The notes under the pieces were generated by a model that did no database searches, was not told where the DNA came from, and saw nothing but the letters and a program-made list of their open reading frames with translations. The translations under genes were made by a program, and so were the position numbers. Source: Microvirga roseola (GTDB lineage Bacteria > Pseudomonadota > Alphaproteobacteria > Rhizobiales > Beijerinckiaceae). From it: a stretch of DNA of 64,000 bases. Where the stretch lies: contig NZ_JAJATX010000005.1 of assembly GCF_020866965.1 (NCBI RefSeq), forward strand, positions 88,756 through 152,755, given 5' to 3'. Position 1 is the first letter of the stretch, and every line of letters starts with the position of its first letter. This document shows, one piece after another, positions 26,674 through 35,653 of this stretch.

Positions 26674-28599
26674 ATGACGGATCCTGCCTCACTCGCGTCG
26701 AAACAGAACTCGCCACCGGCAGCATCCACAGGCCTCGAGCAGGAGGCCAAGCTTGCACGCCCGGATCACCTGGAAACCGCGGGACCGCCACGCCGCAGCG
26801 GAGGGTCCGGGGGCCGGAAGGACGGGGAGAACGTCGCCCGCGAGATGTACGTGCTGTTTCGCGACATGGTCCAAGGCCGTAAGGGCTGGCCCATGCTGCG
26901 CCTGGCCCTGGCGATCCTCGTCATTCTCATCGGCAACATGATCGGCCAGGTGCGCCTCAATGAGTGGAACGGCGCCTTCTTCGATGCGGTCGAGAAGCGG
27001 AACTCGAACGCCTTTTCGTGGCAGCTGGTGGTGTTTCTGGGCATCATCGCCTTCCTGCTGACGATGGTGGTCGCGCAGACCTGGCTGCAGGAGCGGCTCA
27101 AGATCCGCCTGCGCGAGTGCCTGACCCATATTCTCCTCGATCTCTGGCTAAGGCCGAACCGGGCTTATCAGCTTGGGCTCGTCGGACAGGCCGGCGCGCA
27201 GCCCGACCAGCGCATGCAGGAGGATTGCCGCCTTTTCTCCGAGTTCACGACCGAGCTCGGGGTCGGCATGCTCCAGGCGCTGATGCTCCTCGTCAGCTTC
27301 ATCGGGGTGCTCTGGACGCTTTCCTCCTACGCGACCTTCATGATCAACGGCGAGGAAGTCGTCATTCCCGGCTACATGGTCTGGGTCGCCATCGGCTATG
27401 CGGGCATCGGTTCGGGTCTCACCTGGCTCGTGGGTCGCCCGCTGATCCGCCTCAACACGCTTCGCTATGCCAGGGAGGCCGACCTGCGCTTCGCTCTGGT
27501 GCGGGTGAACGAGAGCGCCGAGAGCGTGGCGCTCTACTCGGGCGAGCCGGACGAGCGAAGAAGCCTCGACCGTGTCGTCGACACGGTCCTGCATGCGACG
27601 CGCAGGCTGTCGGGCGCCCTTGCTCGTCTGACCTGGATCACCTCGGGCTACGGTTGGCTCGCCATCGTGGTGCCGATCCTGGCGGCAGCGCCCGGCTATT
27701 TCACGGGGCAGCTGACCTTCGGCGAGCTGATGATGGTGGTCGGGGCCTTCAATCAGGTGCAGGCTGCACTTCGCTATTTCGTCGACAATTTCCCGAAGAT
27801 CGCCGATTGGCGCTCCGCGGTTCTGCGCGTCGCCACCTTCCGCCAGGCTGCGCTCGACCTCGACCGCGTCATCGAGGAGAACCGGCGCATCGAAATTCGC
27901 CGCCATCCTCAGGATTGGCTGAGCTTTGAAAATCTCTCGATTGCGCTGAGCGATGGCAGCATCATCATCGAGGACGCCACCGCCGAGGTCCAGATCGGAG
28001 AGCGGGTGCTGATCGTCGGCGAGTCGGGCTCGGGAAAGAGCACCCTGTTCCGGGCCATCGCCAGCCTCTGGCCGTGGGGGTCGGGGGTGATTCAGATCCC
28101 GCAGCCCGAGTACATGATGTTCCTGCCGCAGCGCCCCTATCTGCCGCTCGGAACCCTTCGCGCCGCCCTGTGCTATCCCGCGGCTCCGGGCACCTTCAAC
28201 GACGAAATGGTCAAGGCCGCCCTGGAGCGCTGCGGGCTTGCCGATTTCATCGGCCACCTGGACGAGGAGAAGCGCTGGGACCAGTCGCTGTCCCTCGGCC
28301 AGCAGCAGCGGGTTGCCTTTGCGCGCGTTCTCCTGCACAAGCCGCGCTGGGTCTTCATGGACGAGGCGACGTCTGCCCTCGACGACGATAACCAAGCCTC
28401 CATGCTGGCGCTCTTCGAAGACGAACTCGCCGGCGCTTCGGTGCTCTCCATCGGCCACAGGCCGGGCCTGGAGGAATTCCACACCCGCACCCTCCACATC
28501 CGCAAGACGCGCGAGGGCGCGGTGCTACTCGCAAGGCCGCGCCCGCAGCCGCGACCCTTCGCCGACTGGCTGCGGCGGCTGCGCCCGAGATCGGGCTAG
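26674..28599 (+). CDS. SbmA/BacA-type ABC transporter, fused permease and ATPase
   Basis: 641 residues. A polar N-terminal tail (~1-70) leads to a six-helix SbmA/BacA-like membrane domain (~75-380; VRLNEWNGAFFDAVEKRN, LRECLTHILLDLWL) and an ATPase domain (~415-620) with Walker A GESGSGKST, signature LSLGQQQRVAFARVLL and Walker B WVFMDEATSALD. Proteins of this build (YddA/ABCD-like) move peptides, vitamin B12-like compounds or very-long-chain acyl groups; substrate unknown here. The SD GGAG lies in front of a 4-codon ORF (ATG 26663, MKLP) whose TGA overlaps this ATG. The 3' end overlaps the convergent DedA gene. Confidence 0.9.
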   Translation: MTDPASLASKQNSPPAASTGLEQEAKLARPDHLETAGPPRRSGGSGGRKDGENVAREMYVLFRDMVQGRKGWPMLRLALAILVILIGNMIGQVRLNEWNGAFFDAVEKRNSNAFSWQLVVFLGIIAFLLTMVVAQTWLQERLKIRLRECLTHILLDLWLRPNRAYQLGLVGQAGAQPDQRMQEDCRLFSEFTTELGVGMLQALMLLVSFIGVLWTLSSYATFMINGEEVVIPGYMVWVAIGYAGIGSGLTWLVGRPLIRLNTLRYAREADLRFALVRVNESAESVALYSGEPDERRSLDRVVDTVLHATRRLSGALARLTWITSGYGWLAIVVPILAAAPGYFTGQLTFGELMMVVGAFNQVQAALRYFVDNFPKIADWRSAVLRVATFRQAALDLDRVIEENRRIEIRRHPQDWLSFENLSIALSDGSIIIEDATAEVQIGERVLIVGESGSGKSTLFRAIASLWPWGSGVIQIPQPEYMMFLPQRPYLPLGTLRAALCYPAAPGTFNDEMVKAALERCGLADFIGHLDEEKRWDQSLSLGQQQRVAFARVLLHKPRWVFMDEATSALDDDNQASMLALFEDELAGASVLSIGHRPGLEEFHTRTLHIRKTREGAVLLARPRPQPRPFADWLRRLRPRSG

Positions 28600-29198
28600 G
28601 CCGCCTTGGGACGGAAAGTGATGACCCGGTAGAGATACCAGAGCACGGCAAGACCGATGATGACGTTCGTGATGGGGTTAAGCCAGCCCGATACGGCCTG
28701 GTATTGCGATCCGAGGAGATAGCCGGCCCCCGCCAGGAGCGAGACCCAGAAGAGGGTTCCCACGGTGGAGTAGAGCAGAAAGCGGCCCAGACCCATCGCC
28801 ACGATCCCGGCGGGAACGGAGATCAGGGTCCGTACGGCGGGGATCAGGCGCCCGATGAGGACGGCCTTTCCACAGTGGCGTTCGAAGAAGCGCTGGGTCC
28901 GGTCGAGTTCCTCCGGCGTCAGGGTCAGCCAGCGCCCATGACGGGCGGCAAAGGACCTCAGGCGTTCCAAACCGATCCAGCGCCCGAGAAAATACCAGAC
29001 GGTCGTGCCGGCGACGGAGCCGATGCTCCCGGCCAGAATGACGCCGACGAGGCTGAGGCTTCCCTGCTTTGCGGTGAATCCGGCGAGCGGCATGATGATT
29101 TCGGACGGAATGGGCGGAAACACGTTCTCGGCCAGCATCAGGAATGCTATGCCGAAATAGCCGCTCGTCTCGACGAAGCCCGTGATCCAGTCGAACAT
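28596..29198 (-). CDS. DedA-family membrane protein
   Basis: 200 residues, about five hydrophobic segments. DedA hallmarks are present: ENVFPPIPSEIIMPLAGF near residue 24, GSVAGTTVWYFLGRWIG near 60, and GRLIPAVRTLISVPAGIVAMG near 115 with the conserved Arg residues. DedA proteins are proposed lipid-carrier or phospholipid flippases that support envelope homeostasis and pH tolerance. It converges on the ABC transporter gene with a 4-bp overlap. The minus-strand half of the promoter pair at 29384-29410 may drive it. Confidence 0.93.
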   Translation of the reverse strand: MFDWITGFVETSGYFGIAFLMLAENVFPPIPSEIIMPLAGFTAKQGSLSLVGVILAGSIGSVAGTTVWYFLGRWIGLERLRSFAARHGRWLTLTPEELDRTQRFFERHCGKAVLIGRLIPAVRTLISVPAGIVAMGLGRFLLYSTVGTLFWVSLLAGAGYLLGSQYQAVSGWLNPITNVIIGLAVLWYLYRVITFRPKAA

Positions 29199-29383
29199 TC
29201 AGCCTCTCCTTTGCAGTCTGACGGTTTCTCTTCAGGCGCGACCATTCCATGGCGGCAGGCACTTCGGTGGAATGGGTCGTCGGAGCGATGGTTCCAGTGA
29301 AGCTGCAGAGCGTCTGGCCCGGATCGCCGGCGCAGAATCGTCCGCTACCGTACGGAGCAGCAAGAAGCTGTGCCGTGTCCGAC

Positions 29384-29410
29384 GGAACAAGCGGGGCAGC
29401 AATTGGTTCC
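29384..29410. promoter_or_regulatory. Overlapping divergent EcfG-like promoters before the oxidase operon
   Basis: Plus strand: GGAAC (29384-29388), 16 bp, GGTT (29405-29408), ending 35 bp before the first cistron. Minus strand: GGAAC (29410-29406), 16 bp, TGTT (29389-29386), about 190 bp upstream of dedA. The geometry is the same as at 26240-26266. Confidence 0.6.
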
Positions 29411-29443
29411 CTCTCACAGCCCGTCCGGTCACAGGAAACAAGT

Positions 29444-30268
29444 GTGCCTGCCATTCACCCCAGCATCGCCTTCGCGGCCCTTGCGGCCGGTCTTCTATTC
29501 GTGACGGTTGGGCAGGCCCAGGACGGGCGCATCCAGACCATCGAGGCCTATGATGTCCGCAATGCCGACCTCGAGCGCGGGCGCGCCGTCGTGGTCGGAG
29601 CCTATGCGGTACCGCCGGGCCTGGATGCCGGCGAGGGCCGCCCCCCGATCCGCCCTGCCGAAGGCGCGTGCTTCCGCTGTCATGGAATCGATGGGCGGGG
29701 CGACAGGGCCGCCATCTTTCCGCGCCTGACCGATCAGACCTTCAAGTACCTCTACGATTCCCTCAAGGACTACGCGTCCGGCGTCCGGCAGAACGAGATC
29801 ATGGGCCCCATCGCCAGGGCCCTGACAGACAGGCAGATGCGGGATGTGTCGGCCTATTACGCGGCCCAGAAGGAGGCCGATTATCCGCCGCCCGAGAGGG
29901 TCGATCCGGAAGTCCTACAACTCGGAGCGGCTCTTGCCGCCATCGGCAATGCCCAGCGCGGCGTGCAGGGCTGCATCAACTGCCACGGACCGGACGGCAT
30001 CGGCCTGCCGCCGACATATCCTTATCTGGCCGGTCAGTACGCCGCCTATCTCGAGGCGCAGATGCTGGCCTGGAAGACGGGCCGGCGGAAAGGCGATGGC
30101 TTCGGGATCATGGAGAACATTTCCAAGCGCCTGACCGACGAGGAGATCCATGCGGTCTCGCAGTACTACGCCTCGATCCGTCCTCCCGTCGTTACGCCGG
30201 AGATCGCGGAGACCGGAGCGCCGATGACGCCGCTGCCCATCGTTCCCGTCCAACCAGTGAGGAGGTGA
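29444..30268 (+). CDS. Diheme cytochrome c
   Basis: GTG 29444 (AGGAAA upstream) gives 274 residues starting at a good signal peptide ending TVGQAQ-D; the open frame upstream lacks coding character. Two heme sites, ACFRCHGIDG near residue 78 and GCINCHGPDG near 180, each sit in a class I cytochrome c domain with a distal Met region (QNEIMGPIARALTD; KGDGFGIMENISK). The duplicated c4/c553-like build is shared with the protein at 33185. First cistron of the GMC dehydrogenase/caa3 oxidase operon; it probably carries electrons between the dehydrogenase and the oxidase in the periplasm. Confidence 0.92.
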   Translation: MPAIHPSIAFAALAAGLLFVTVGQAQDGRIQTIEAYDVRNADLERGRAVVVGAYAVPPGLDAGEGRPPIRPAEGACFRCHGIDGRGDRAAIFPRLTDQTFKYLYDSLKDYASGVRQNEIMGPIARALTDRQMRDVSAYYAAQKEADYPPPERVDPEVLQLGAALAAIGNAQRGVQGCINCHGPDGIGLPPTYPYLAGQYAAYLEAQMLAWKTGRRKGDGFGIMENISKRLTDEEIHAVSQYYASIRPPVVTPEIAETGAPMTPLPIVPVQPVRR

Positions 30269-30271
30269 GCC

Positions 30272-30589
30272 GTGAGAAAATTTCTTTACGCAGTTGCCGC
30301 CTTCGCGCTGCTCACGATGCCAGTGCCCGCCATTGCCCAGCAAAATCTCGGAGGCAGCCTCAGTCAGGACCGCCAGGGAGGGTCGGGCCAGTCGACGCAG
30401 GCCGAGACCGCGCAGGTTGGCGCCGGAACGACCAACGGGACCACCACCGGCTACAGCGGACCGAAGGATTCCACCAGCGACGTGCGCGGAGAGAACACTT
30501 TGCCCCCGCTGCCCGGCCCGCAGCTCTGCGACGCCTACAGGGATCAGCCCTTCTACCAGTCCTGCCTGTGGGTGACGCTCAGGAATTGA
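30272..30589 (+). CDS. Small secreted protein of unknown function
   Basis: 105 residues from GTG 30272, with a strong SD (GGAGGTGAG). A Sec signal ends VPAIAQ-Q. The mature part is Gly/Ser/Thr-rich (GGSGQSTQAETAQVGAGTTNG) and then becomes ordered near the C terminus, with two Cys (PQLCDAYRD and YQSCLWVTLRN) likely forming a disulfide. Position between a cytochrome and the dehydrogenase small subunit suggests an accessory role in that complex. No family is recognised. Confidence 0.75.
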   Translation: MRKFLYAVAAFALLTMPVPAIAQQNLGGSLSQDRQGGSGQSTQAETAQVGAGTTNGTTTGYSGPKDSTSDVRGENTLPPLPGPQLCDAYRDQPFYQSCLWVTLRN

Positions 30590-30609
30590 GCACCAGGAGA
30601 GAAAGAAAC

Positions 30610-31407
30610 ATGACCGAAAAACTCTCTCGTCGCGATCTCCTCCGGGCCGCCGGAGCAGCCGGCGTTGCAGCCACCGTGCCGGAGGCCGCCGCAGCCGAGG
30701 CGGGTCATCAGCAGGTTGCCCAGGCGAATGCCCCCGCCACCGTCACCCTCTCGCCGGCGCCGCAGCAGAGTCCGACGGTCGAAACAGGCGTGCTGTTCTT
30801 CTTCAACGATCAGGAGGCAGCCTTCGTCGAGGCGGCCGTGGAGCGGCTCATCCCTGCCGACCCGGAATGGCCGGGCGCCGCATGGGCCGGCGTCCTCAAC
30901 TTCATCGACCGCCAGCTGGCCGGCGCCTACGGCGCGGGCGCACGCATGTATCTCAAAGGCCCCTGGGCTCCAGACGCCCCGCCGCAGCAGGGTTATCAGC
31001 TTCGCTATGCGCCGGCCGAACTCTACCGGATCGGCATCGAGGAAACCCGCCAGTATGTCCGGCAGGCTCATGGCGGCCGGGAGTTCTGGGAACTCGGCGA
31101 ACCCGTGATGGACCAGGTTCTGGCAGGGCTCGAGAGCGGCGAGATCCAGCTGCCTTCCATCCCCTCTCCGGTGTTCTTCGAAACCCTGCTTGCCAATACC
31201 GTCGAAGGCTTCTTCGCCGACCCCGCTTATGGCGGCAACCGGGACATGGTCGCCTGGCGCATGATCGGATTTCCCGGAGCCTATGCGCAGTACGTCGACC
31301 TCGTGGAGCTCTACGACCTGCCCTACACGCGCCCGCCCATCAGCATCTCGAACCAGACCGCACGCCTCGAGCATCTCGCCGGGCATGACGGCCACGTCCA
31401 CAAGTAA
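30610..31407 (+). CDS. Gluconate 2-dehydrogenase subunit 3 family protein (Tat-exported)
   Basis: 265 residues from ATG 30610. The N terminus is a Tat signal (SRRDLLRAAGAAGVAATVP). The domain that follows, FFFNDQEAAFVEAAVERLIPAD, then GAAWAGVLNFIDRQL, EFWELGEPVMDQVL and TVEGFFADPAYGGNRDMVAWRMIGFPGA, is the pattern of the small gamma subunit of membrane-bound gluconate, glucose or sorbitol dehydrogenases. This subunit carries the folded FAD subunit through the Tat pore in a hitchhiker manner. It sits 11 bp before the GMC gene. Confidence 0.9.
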   Translation: MTEKLSRRDLLRAAGAAGVAATVPEAAAAEAGHQQVAQANAPATVTLSPAPQQSPTVETGVLFFFNDQEAAFVEAAVERLIPADPEWPGAAWAGVLNFIDRQLAGAYGAGARMYLKGPWAPDAPPQQGYQLRYAPAELYRIGIEETRQYVRQAHGGREFWELGEPVMDQVLAGLESGEIQLPSIPSPVFFETLLANTVEGFFADPAYGGNRDMVAWRMIGFPGAYAQYVDLVELYDLPYTRPPISISNQTARLEHLAGHDGHVHK

Positions 31408-31418
31408 GGGGATACCGA

Positions 31419-33188
31419 ATGGCGATCCGCATGAAGCCTGTCGACGTCGCTCTCATCGGCGGCGGCCTGACGGCATCCATCCTGGGCAAGGAACTGGCGG
31501 AGGCCGGCTATACGGTGGTCGCGCTGGAGCGCGGGCAGATGCGCCAGACCATCCCCGACTTCCAGTCGCCCACCATGCATGACGAGCTGAAATATTCGGT
31601 CCGCCATTCGCTGATGCAGGACCCGAACATCCAGACACTGACCTTCCGAAATTTCGTCGGACAGCCGGCTCTGCCTCTGCGCCAGCTCGGCTCCTTCCTG
31701 CCGGGCGAAGGCGTCGGCGGAGCGATGGTCCACTGGAACGGCCAGACATGGCGGTTCCAGCCGGAATGGTTCGTACTGCGCTCATGGGTGAACGAGCGCT
31801 ACGGGAGCGGTTTTCTCTCCGACGAAGTGACGATCCAGGATTGGGGCATCACCTACGACGAAATCGAGCCGTACTACTCGTTCTTCGAGAAGATCTGTGG
31901 CACGGGAGGCACGGCGGGCAATCTCAACGGCGTGATTCAGGAGGGTGGAAACCCGTTCGAGGGTCCTCGCAGCGATCCCTATCCAAACCCGCCGATGAAG
32001 CAGAGTCATTCGGGATACCTCTTCGAGCAGGGCGCGCGGGCCCTCGGCTATCGTCCCTTCCCGGTCCCGTCCTCGAATTCGACGCGGCACTACACGAACC
32101 CTTACGGGGCCGAGCTGAAGCCCTGCATGTATTGCGGATTCTGCGAAACCTATGGCTGCGAGCATTTCGCCAAGGCGAGCCCCCAGGTCTCCATCCTTCC
32201 CTATGCGCTCGCCAACAAGAACTTCGAGCTGCGCACCCGTGCCTATGTGACCCGGATCGACTGGGACAGGCAGGCGAAGGTCGCCACGGGCGTCACCTAT
32301 ATCGACGCCCAAGGGCGCGAGACCTTCCAGCCCGCGAACATGGTGGTGCTCTGCGCCTTCGCGCACCACAACCCGATCCTCATGCTGCAATCGGGCATCG
32401 GCCAGCCCTATGACCCTGCGACGCGCACGGGAACCGTGGGCCGCAATTATACCTACCAGACCATGACCTCGATCGACGTCTTCTACGACGGCCAGAAGCA
32501 CATCAATCCGTTCATGGGAGCAGGCTCGCTCGGAACCGCCGTCGACGAGTTCAACAACGGCAGCTTCGACCATTCGGGCCTCGGCTTCATCGGCGGGGCC
32601 TATATCGCGGCCTACCAGACGAGCGGCCGCCCGATCCATCACCATCCGGTCCCCGACGGCACGCCGCGCTGGGGCCTGGAATGGAAACGGGCAGTGGCGC
32701 AGCACTACAACAGTACCGTCACGATCTCGATCCACGGCTCGTCGGTGCCTCATCCCAACAACTATATCGGCCTCGACCCGACCTACACCGATGCCTTCGG
32801 CCAGCCGCTCGGCATGATCACCTACGACTTTCCCTACAATGACCGGCTGATGTCGCGCTACGTGACGGAAAAGGCGTGGGATATCGCCAGGGCCATGGGC
32901 GGCCGCAGCGTCTCGGTCGGTTGGCTCGACGATCACTATTCCATCGTGCCTTACCAGACGACACACAATACCGGCGGTGCGATCATGGGCACCGACCCGA
33001 CGACGAGCGTCGTGAACCGCTATCTCCAGTCCTGGGACCTGCACAATCTGTGGGTCATGGGATCGAGCGTCTTTCCGCAGAACGCTGGCTACAACCCGAC
33101 AGATACGGTGGGTGCGCTCGCCTATTGGGCGGTGGACGCCATGCTCAAGCAATACATGAAATCGCCACGTTCCCTGGTGCAGGCATGA
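31419..33188 (+). CDS. GMC-family FAD dehydrogenase, catalytic subunit with a four-Cys motif
   Basis: 589 residues without its own signal peptide, consistent with co-export by the Tat-signal subunit upstream. The FAD loop VALIGGGLTASILGKELAEAG is near residue 10, GEGVGGAMVHWNGQTWRF near 92, and the C-terminal GMC signature NAGYNPTDTVGALAYWAVD near 550. A Cys-rich segment near residue 230 (KPCMYCGFCETYGCEHFAK) is placed where related FAD-glucose dehydrogenases carry Cys ligands of an Fe-S cluster. It should oxidise a sugar, sugar acid or alcohol in the periplasm and pass electrons to the cytochromes c encoded on both sides. The substrate is not readable from sequence. Confidence 0.9.
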   Translation: MAIRMKPVDVALIGGGLTASILGKELAEAGYTVVALERGQMRQTIPDFQSPTMHDELKYSVRHSLMQDPNIQTLTFRNFVGQPALPLRQLGSFLPGEGVGGAMVHWNGQTWRFQPEWFVLRSWVNERYGSGFLSDEVTIQDWGITYDEIEPYYSFFEKICGTGGTAGNLNGVIQEGGNPFEGPRSDPYPNPPMKQSHSGYLFEQGARALGYRPFPVPSSNSTRHYTNPYGAELKPCMYCGFCETYGCEHFAKASPQVSILPYALANKNFELRTRAYVTRIDWDRQAKVATGVTYIDAQGRETFQPANMVVLCAFAHHNPILMLQSGIGQPYDPATRTGTVGRNYTYQTMTSIDVFYDGQKHINPFMGAGSLGTAVDEFNNGSFDHSGLGFIGGAYIAAYQTSGRPIHHHPVPDGTPRWGLEWKRAVAQHYNSTVTISIHGSSVPHPNNYIGLDPTYTDAFGQPLGMITYDFPYNDRLMSRYVTEKAWDIARAMGGRSVSVGWLDDHYSIVPYQTTHNTGGAIMGTDPTTSVVNRYLQSWDLHNLWVMGSSVFPQNAGYNPTDTVGALAYWAVDAMLKQYMKSPRSLVQA

Positions 33189-34132
33189 GAACGGGAACCC
33201 TCATCTTTGCAGCATGCCTCGGGGCGTCGACCTTGAGCCTGCCGGTCCTGTCACAGGATTTCGGGCTTGAGCCGCGCCGAGGCAATGAACTCAGCCCCGG
33301 CGCCGACCCCAACCGCGGGCGCTTTCTCGCCTTCGGCGGCATTCATGGAGAGCTCCGGGTTTCCTGCGCCCAATGCCATGAGCTCAACGGCGTCGGCAAT
33401 ACGAGCGGCGCCTTTCCACGCCTGAGCGATCAGGTCGGCTGGTATCTCTACAAGACCCTTCAGGATTATGCGGTGGGCCTGCGTCCCAATAGCATCATGG
33501 GTCCCATCGCCAAGATGCTCACCCCTCAGCAGATGCAGGATCTTGCCGCCTATTACGCCTCGATCAAGGAGGCGCCCTATCCGCCGCCTCCGCCGGTCGA
33601 TCTCAGAACCCGGCAGATCGGCGGCGCCATCGCAGCGGTCGGCATTCCGGAACAGGGCGTTCCCGCCTGCAACGGCTGCCATGGTCCCAATGGCATCGGC
33701 CAGGCGCCGCTCTATCCGTATCTTGCCGGCCAGTACGCCAATTACCTGGAACTGCAATTGTTGCTCTGGAAGCAGGGGCGGCGCGACGGCGACCCCATGA
33801 ACGTCATGGAGCTCATATCCAAGGCGATGACGGACGAGCAGATCCGCGCCGTATCGCTCTATTACGCCTCCGTGCGCCCCCTGGAGGTAACACCCACGGA
33901 GGCCGACATCCCCTCGGCAACCGTGCCCAATGTCGAGATCCCGCAGACCTTTACGGGCAACCCGACATCGGTGGGAGCCGATCCCACCCCCCGCCCCAAT
34001 CCGGGCAGCACCGTTCTGCCGGGGTTGGACGATGCGGCTTCCACAAACCTGAGGCCGCCCTATCTGCCACAACAGACCCGAGAGGGACCCAACCTGACGA
34101 CCACGGGCCCAAGGCCGGACCCAAACCGCTAG
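33185..34132 (+). CDS. Diheme cytochrome c with Pro-rich tail
   Basis: 315 residues from ATG 33185, overlapping the GMC stop codon (ATGA). Signal peptide to about residue 23 (LSLPVLSQ-D). Two heme motifs, SCAQCHELNG near 60 and ACNGCHGPNG near 160, in two class I domains aligned with those of the cytochrome at 29444 (for example NSIMGPIAKMLTPQQM; PYLAGQYANYLELQ). A C-terminal tail of ~70 residues is Pro/Thr/Asn-rich and disordered-looking. Probably the electron acceptor of the GMC subunit. Confidence 0.92.
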   Translation: MRTGTLIFAACLGASTLSLPVLSQDFGLEPRRGNELSPGADPNRGRFLAFGGIHGELRVSCAQCHELNGVGNTSGAFPRLSDQVGWYLYKTLQDYAVGLRPNSIMGPIAKMLTPQQMQDLAAYYASIKEAPYPPPPPVDLRTRQIGGAIAAVGIPEQGVPACNGCHGPNGIGQAPLYPYLAGQYANYLELQLLLWKQGRRDGDPMNVMELISKAMTDEQIRAVSLYYASVRPLEVTPTEADIPSATVPNVEIPQTFTGNPTSVGADPTPRPNPGSTVLPGLDDAASTNLRPPYLPQQTREGPNLTTTGPRPDPNR

Positions 34133-34148
34133 AGCTCGCGATCCGATA

Positions 34149-34610
34149 ATGATGCAATGCAGGCCACAGCACGCAGGAAAGGCAAGGACGAGCCGGGCCG
34201 AGCAGGCCAGAGCCGCTCTCGCGTCGGCGCTTGTCTCTCTCCTGGCCGCATGCACCGGGAGCGAAGAGCCCGCGCAGAGCAGCAATGACAGCTTCCAGAG
34301 CTTTGATCCGCAGGTCCAGCGGATCGTGGGCGGGGATCCTGCGATTGGCCGGGCCATCGCAGCAGCCTATGAATGCGGCGTGTGCCACGTCATCCCCGGC
34401 ATCCGGGGCGCGCATGGCATCGTCGGCCCGCCGCTCACGGATTTCGCGCGGCGTCAGTATATCGGCGGGATTGTCCCTAATCACCCGACGGTCCTCGTGC
34501 GCTGGGTCAAGGATGCTCCTTCCATCGCCCCGAATACCGGCATGCCCAGTTTCGACATGACAGAGGATGAGGCCCGCCACGTGGCCGCCTATCTCTACAC
34601 ATTGCGGTGA
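34149..34610 (+). CDS. Cytochrome c lipoprotein
   Basis: 153 residues. A long N-terminal region ends in a lipobox (SLLAAC) at about residue 35, predicting a lipid-anchored protein. One heme site, YECGVCHVIPG near 76, and a distal Met in NTGMPSFDMTEDEARHVAAYLYTL. It precedes the oxidase subunit II gene with overlapping or near-overlapping codons. Role inferred as the membrane-tethered electron donor to the caa3 oxidase. Confidence 0.87.
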   Translation: MMQCRPQHAGKARTSRAEQARAALASALVSLLAACTGSEEPAQSSNDSFQSFDPQVQRIVGGDPAIGRAIAAAYECGVCHVIPGIRGAHGIVGPPLTDFARRQYIGGIVPNHPTVLVRWVKDAPSIAPNTGMPSFDMTEDEARHVAAYLYTLR

Positions 34611-34615
34611 CGACC

Positions 34616-35653
34616 ATGAGACGCTCCCGGTTCCTCGCCGCCTCCCTGTCATGCCTGACCGCCGCGATCGGCAGCATCTCCGCGGCCTCCGCGCAGCCCT
34701 CGGCCATTCTCGACCGGGCGCTCATGTGGATCCAGTCCACGATGGTGACATACGGGCCCAGCGCCGGAGCCATCGAGACCTTGAGCTGGATCATGTTCAT
34801 CGGCGGGACGCTGATCTTCCTGCTCGTCCTGGGCCTGACCGCCTTCGCCATGTTCGCCCGGCCGGAACGGCGCCGGTGGATGACGAACAGGACCTTCATC
34901 ATCTCGCTCGGCATCGTCTTCCCCGTGGTGACGCTGACCGCCCTGCTCATCTATGGGCTGATCCTGAACCGGACCATCGTCACGGGCGAACCGCCTGCGC
35001 TTCGGATCGAAGTGGTCGGCGAGCGGTGGTGGTGGCGCGTGCACTACGTCGATGCCGAGGGCGAAATCCGCCTCGTCAGCGCCAACGAGATCAGGATCCC
35101 GACCGGCCGGCCGATCGAGTTCGTGCTCAAGACCCAGGACGTGATCCACTCTTTCTGGGTGCCGAGCCTCGCGGGCAAGCTCGACATGATCCCGGGCGAT
35201 GTGAACGTCACCCGCTTCTCCGCCGATCGGCCCGGCATCTATCGCGGTCAATGTGCCGAATATTGCGGCGAGCAGCACGCGCTGATGGCCTTCTACGTCG
35301 TCGCCATGCCCCAGGCCGAATTCGACGCCTGGTATGCCGTCGAGGCGGGACCTGCCCTCGAACCGACCATCCCCTTCATCGCGCGCGGACGCGAGCTTTT
35401 CATCGAGAACGGCTGCGGCGCCTGCCACACCGTGCGCGGAACGCCGGCTGACGGCGTGATCGGTCCCGACCTGACCCACATCGGCAGCAGGCTCTCGATT
35501 GCCGCCGGCACCTATCCCAACAATATCGGCACCCTCGCCGGCTGGATTTCCTCGGCCCAGCACCTGAAGCCCGACAATCTCATGCCGTCCTTCGGGAATC
35601 TGCAGGGCGAGGAGTTGCGGGCCATCGCGGCCTACCTGGAGAGCCTTAAGTGA
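34616..35653 (+). CDS. coxB: Cytochrome c oxidase subunit II with C-terminal heme c (caa3 type)
   Basis: ATG 34616 chosen (345 residues); GTG 34607, overlapping the previous stop, would add three. A signal/first helix is followed by two membrane helices (~45-70, ~85-110), then a cupredoxin domain with the CuA ligands: His in DVIHSFWVPSLAGKLDM and the cluster QCAEYCGEQHALM near 220. The C-terminal domain carries one heme c, GCGACHTVRG near 265, with a distal Met in NLMPSFGNLQ. The heme c makes this a caa3 enzyme, which takes electrons without a separate soluble cytochrome. Confidence 0.95.
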   Translation: MRRSRFLAASLSCLTAAIGSISAASAQPSAILDRALMWIQSTMVTYGPSAGAIETLSWIMFIGGTLIFLLVLGLTAFAMFARPERRRWMTNRTFIISLGIVFPVVTLTALLIYGLILNRTIVTGEPPALRIEVVGERWWWRVHYVDAEGEIRLVSANEIRIPTGRPIEFVLKTQDVIHSFWVPSLAGKLDMIPGDVNVTRFSADRPGIYRGQCAEYCGEQHALMAFYVVAMPQAEFDAWYAVEAGPALEPTIPFIARGRELFIENGCGACHTVRGTPADGVIGPDLTHIGSRLSIAAGTYPNNIGTLAGWISSAQHLKPDNLMPSFGNLQGEELRAIAAYLESLK

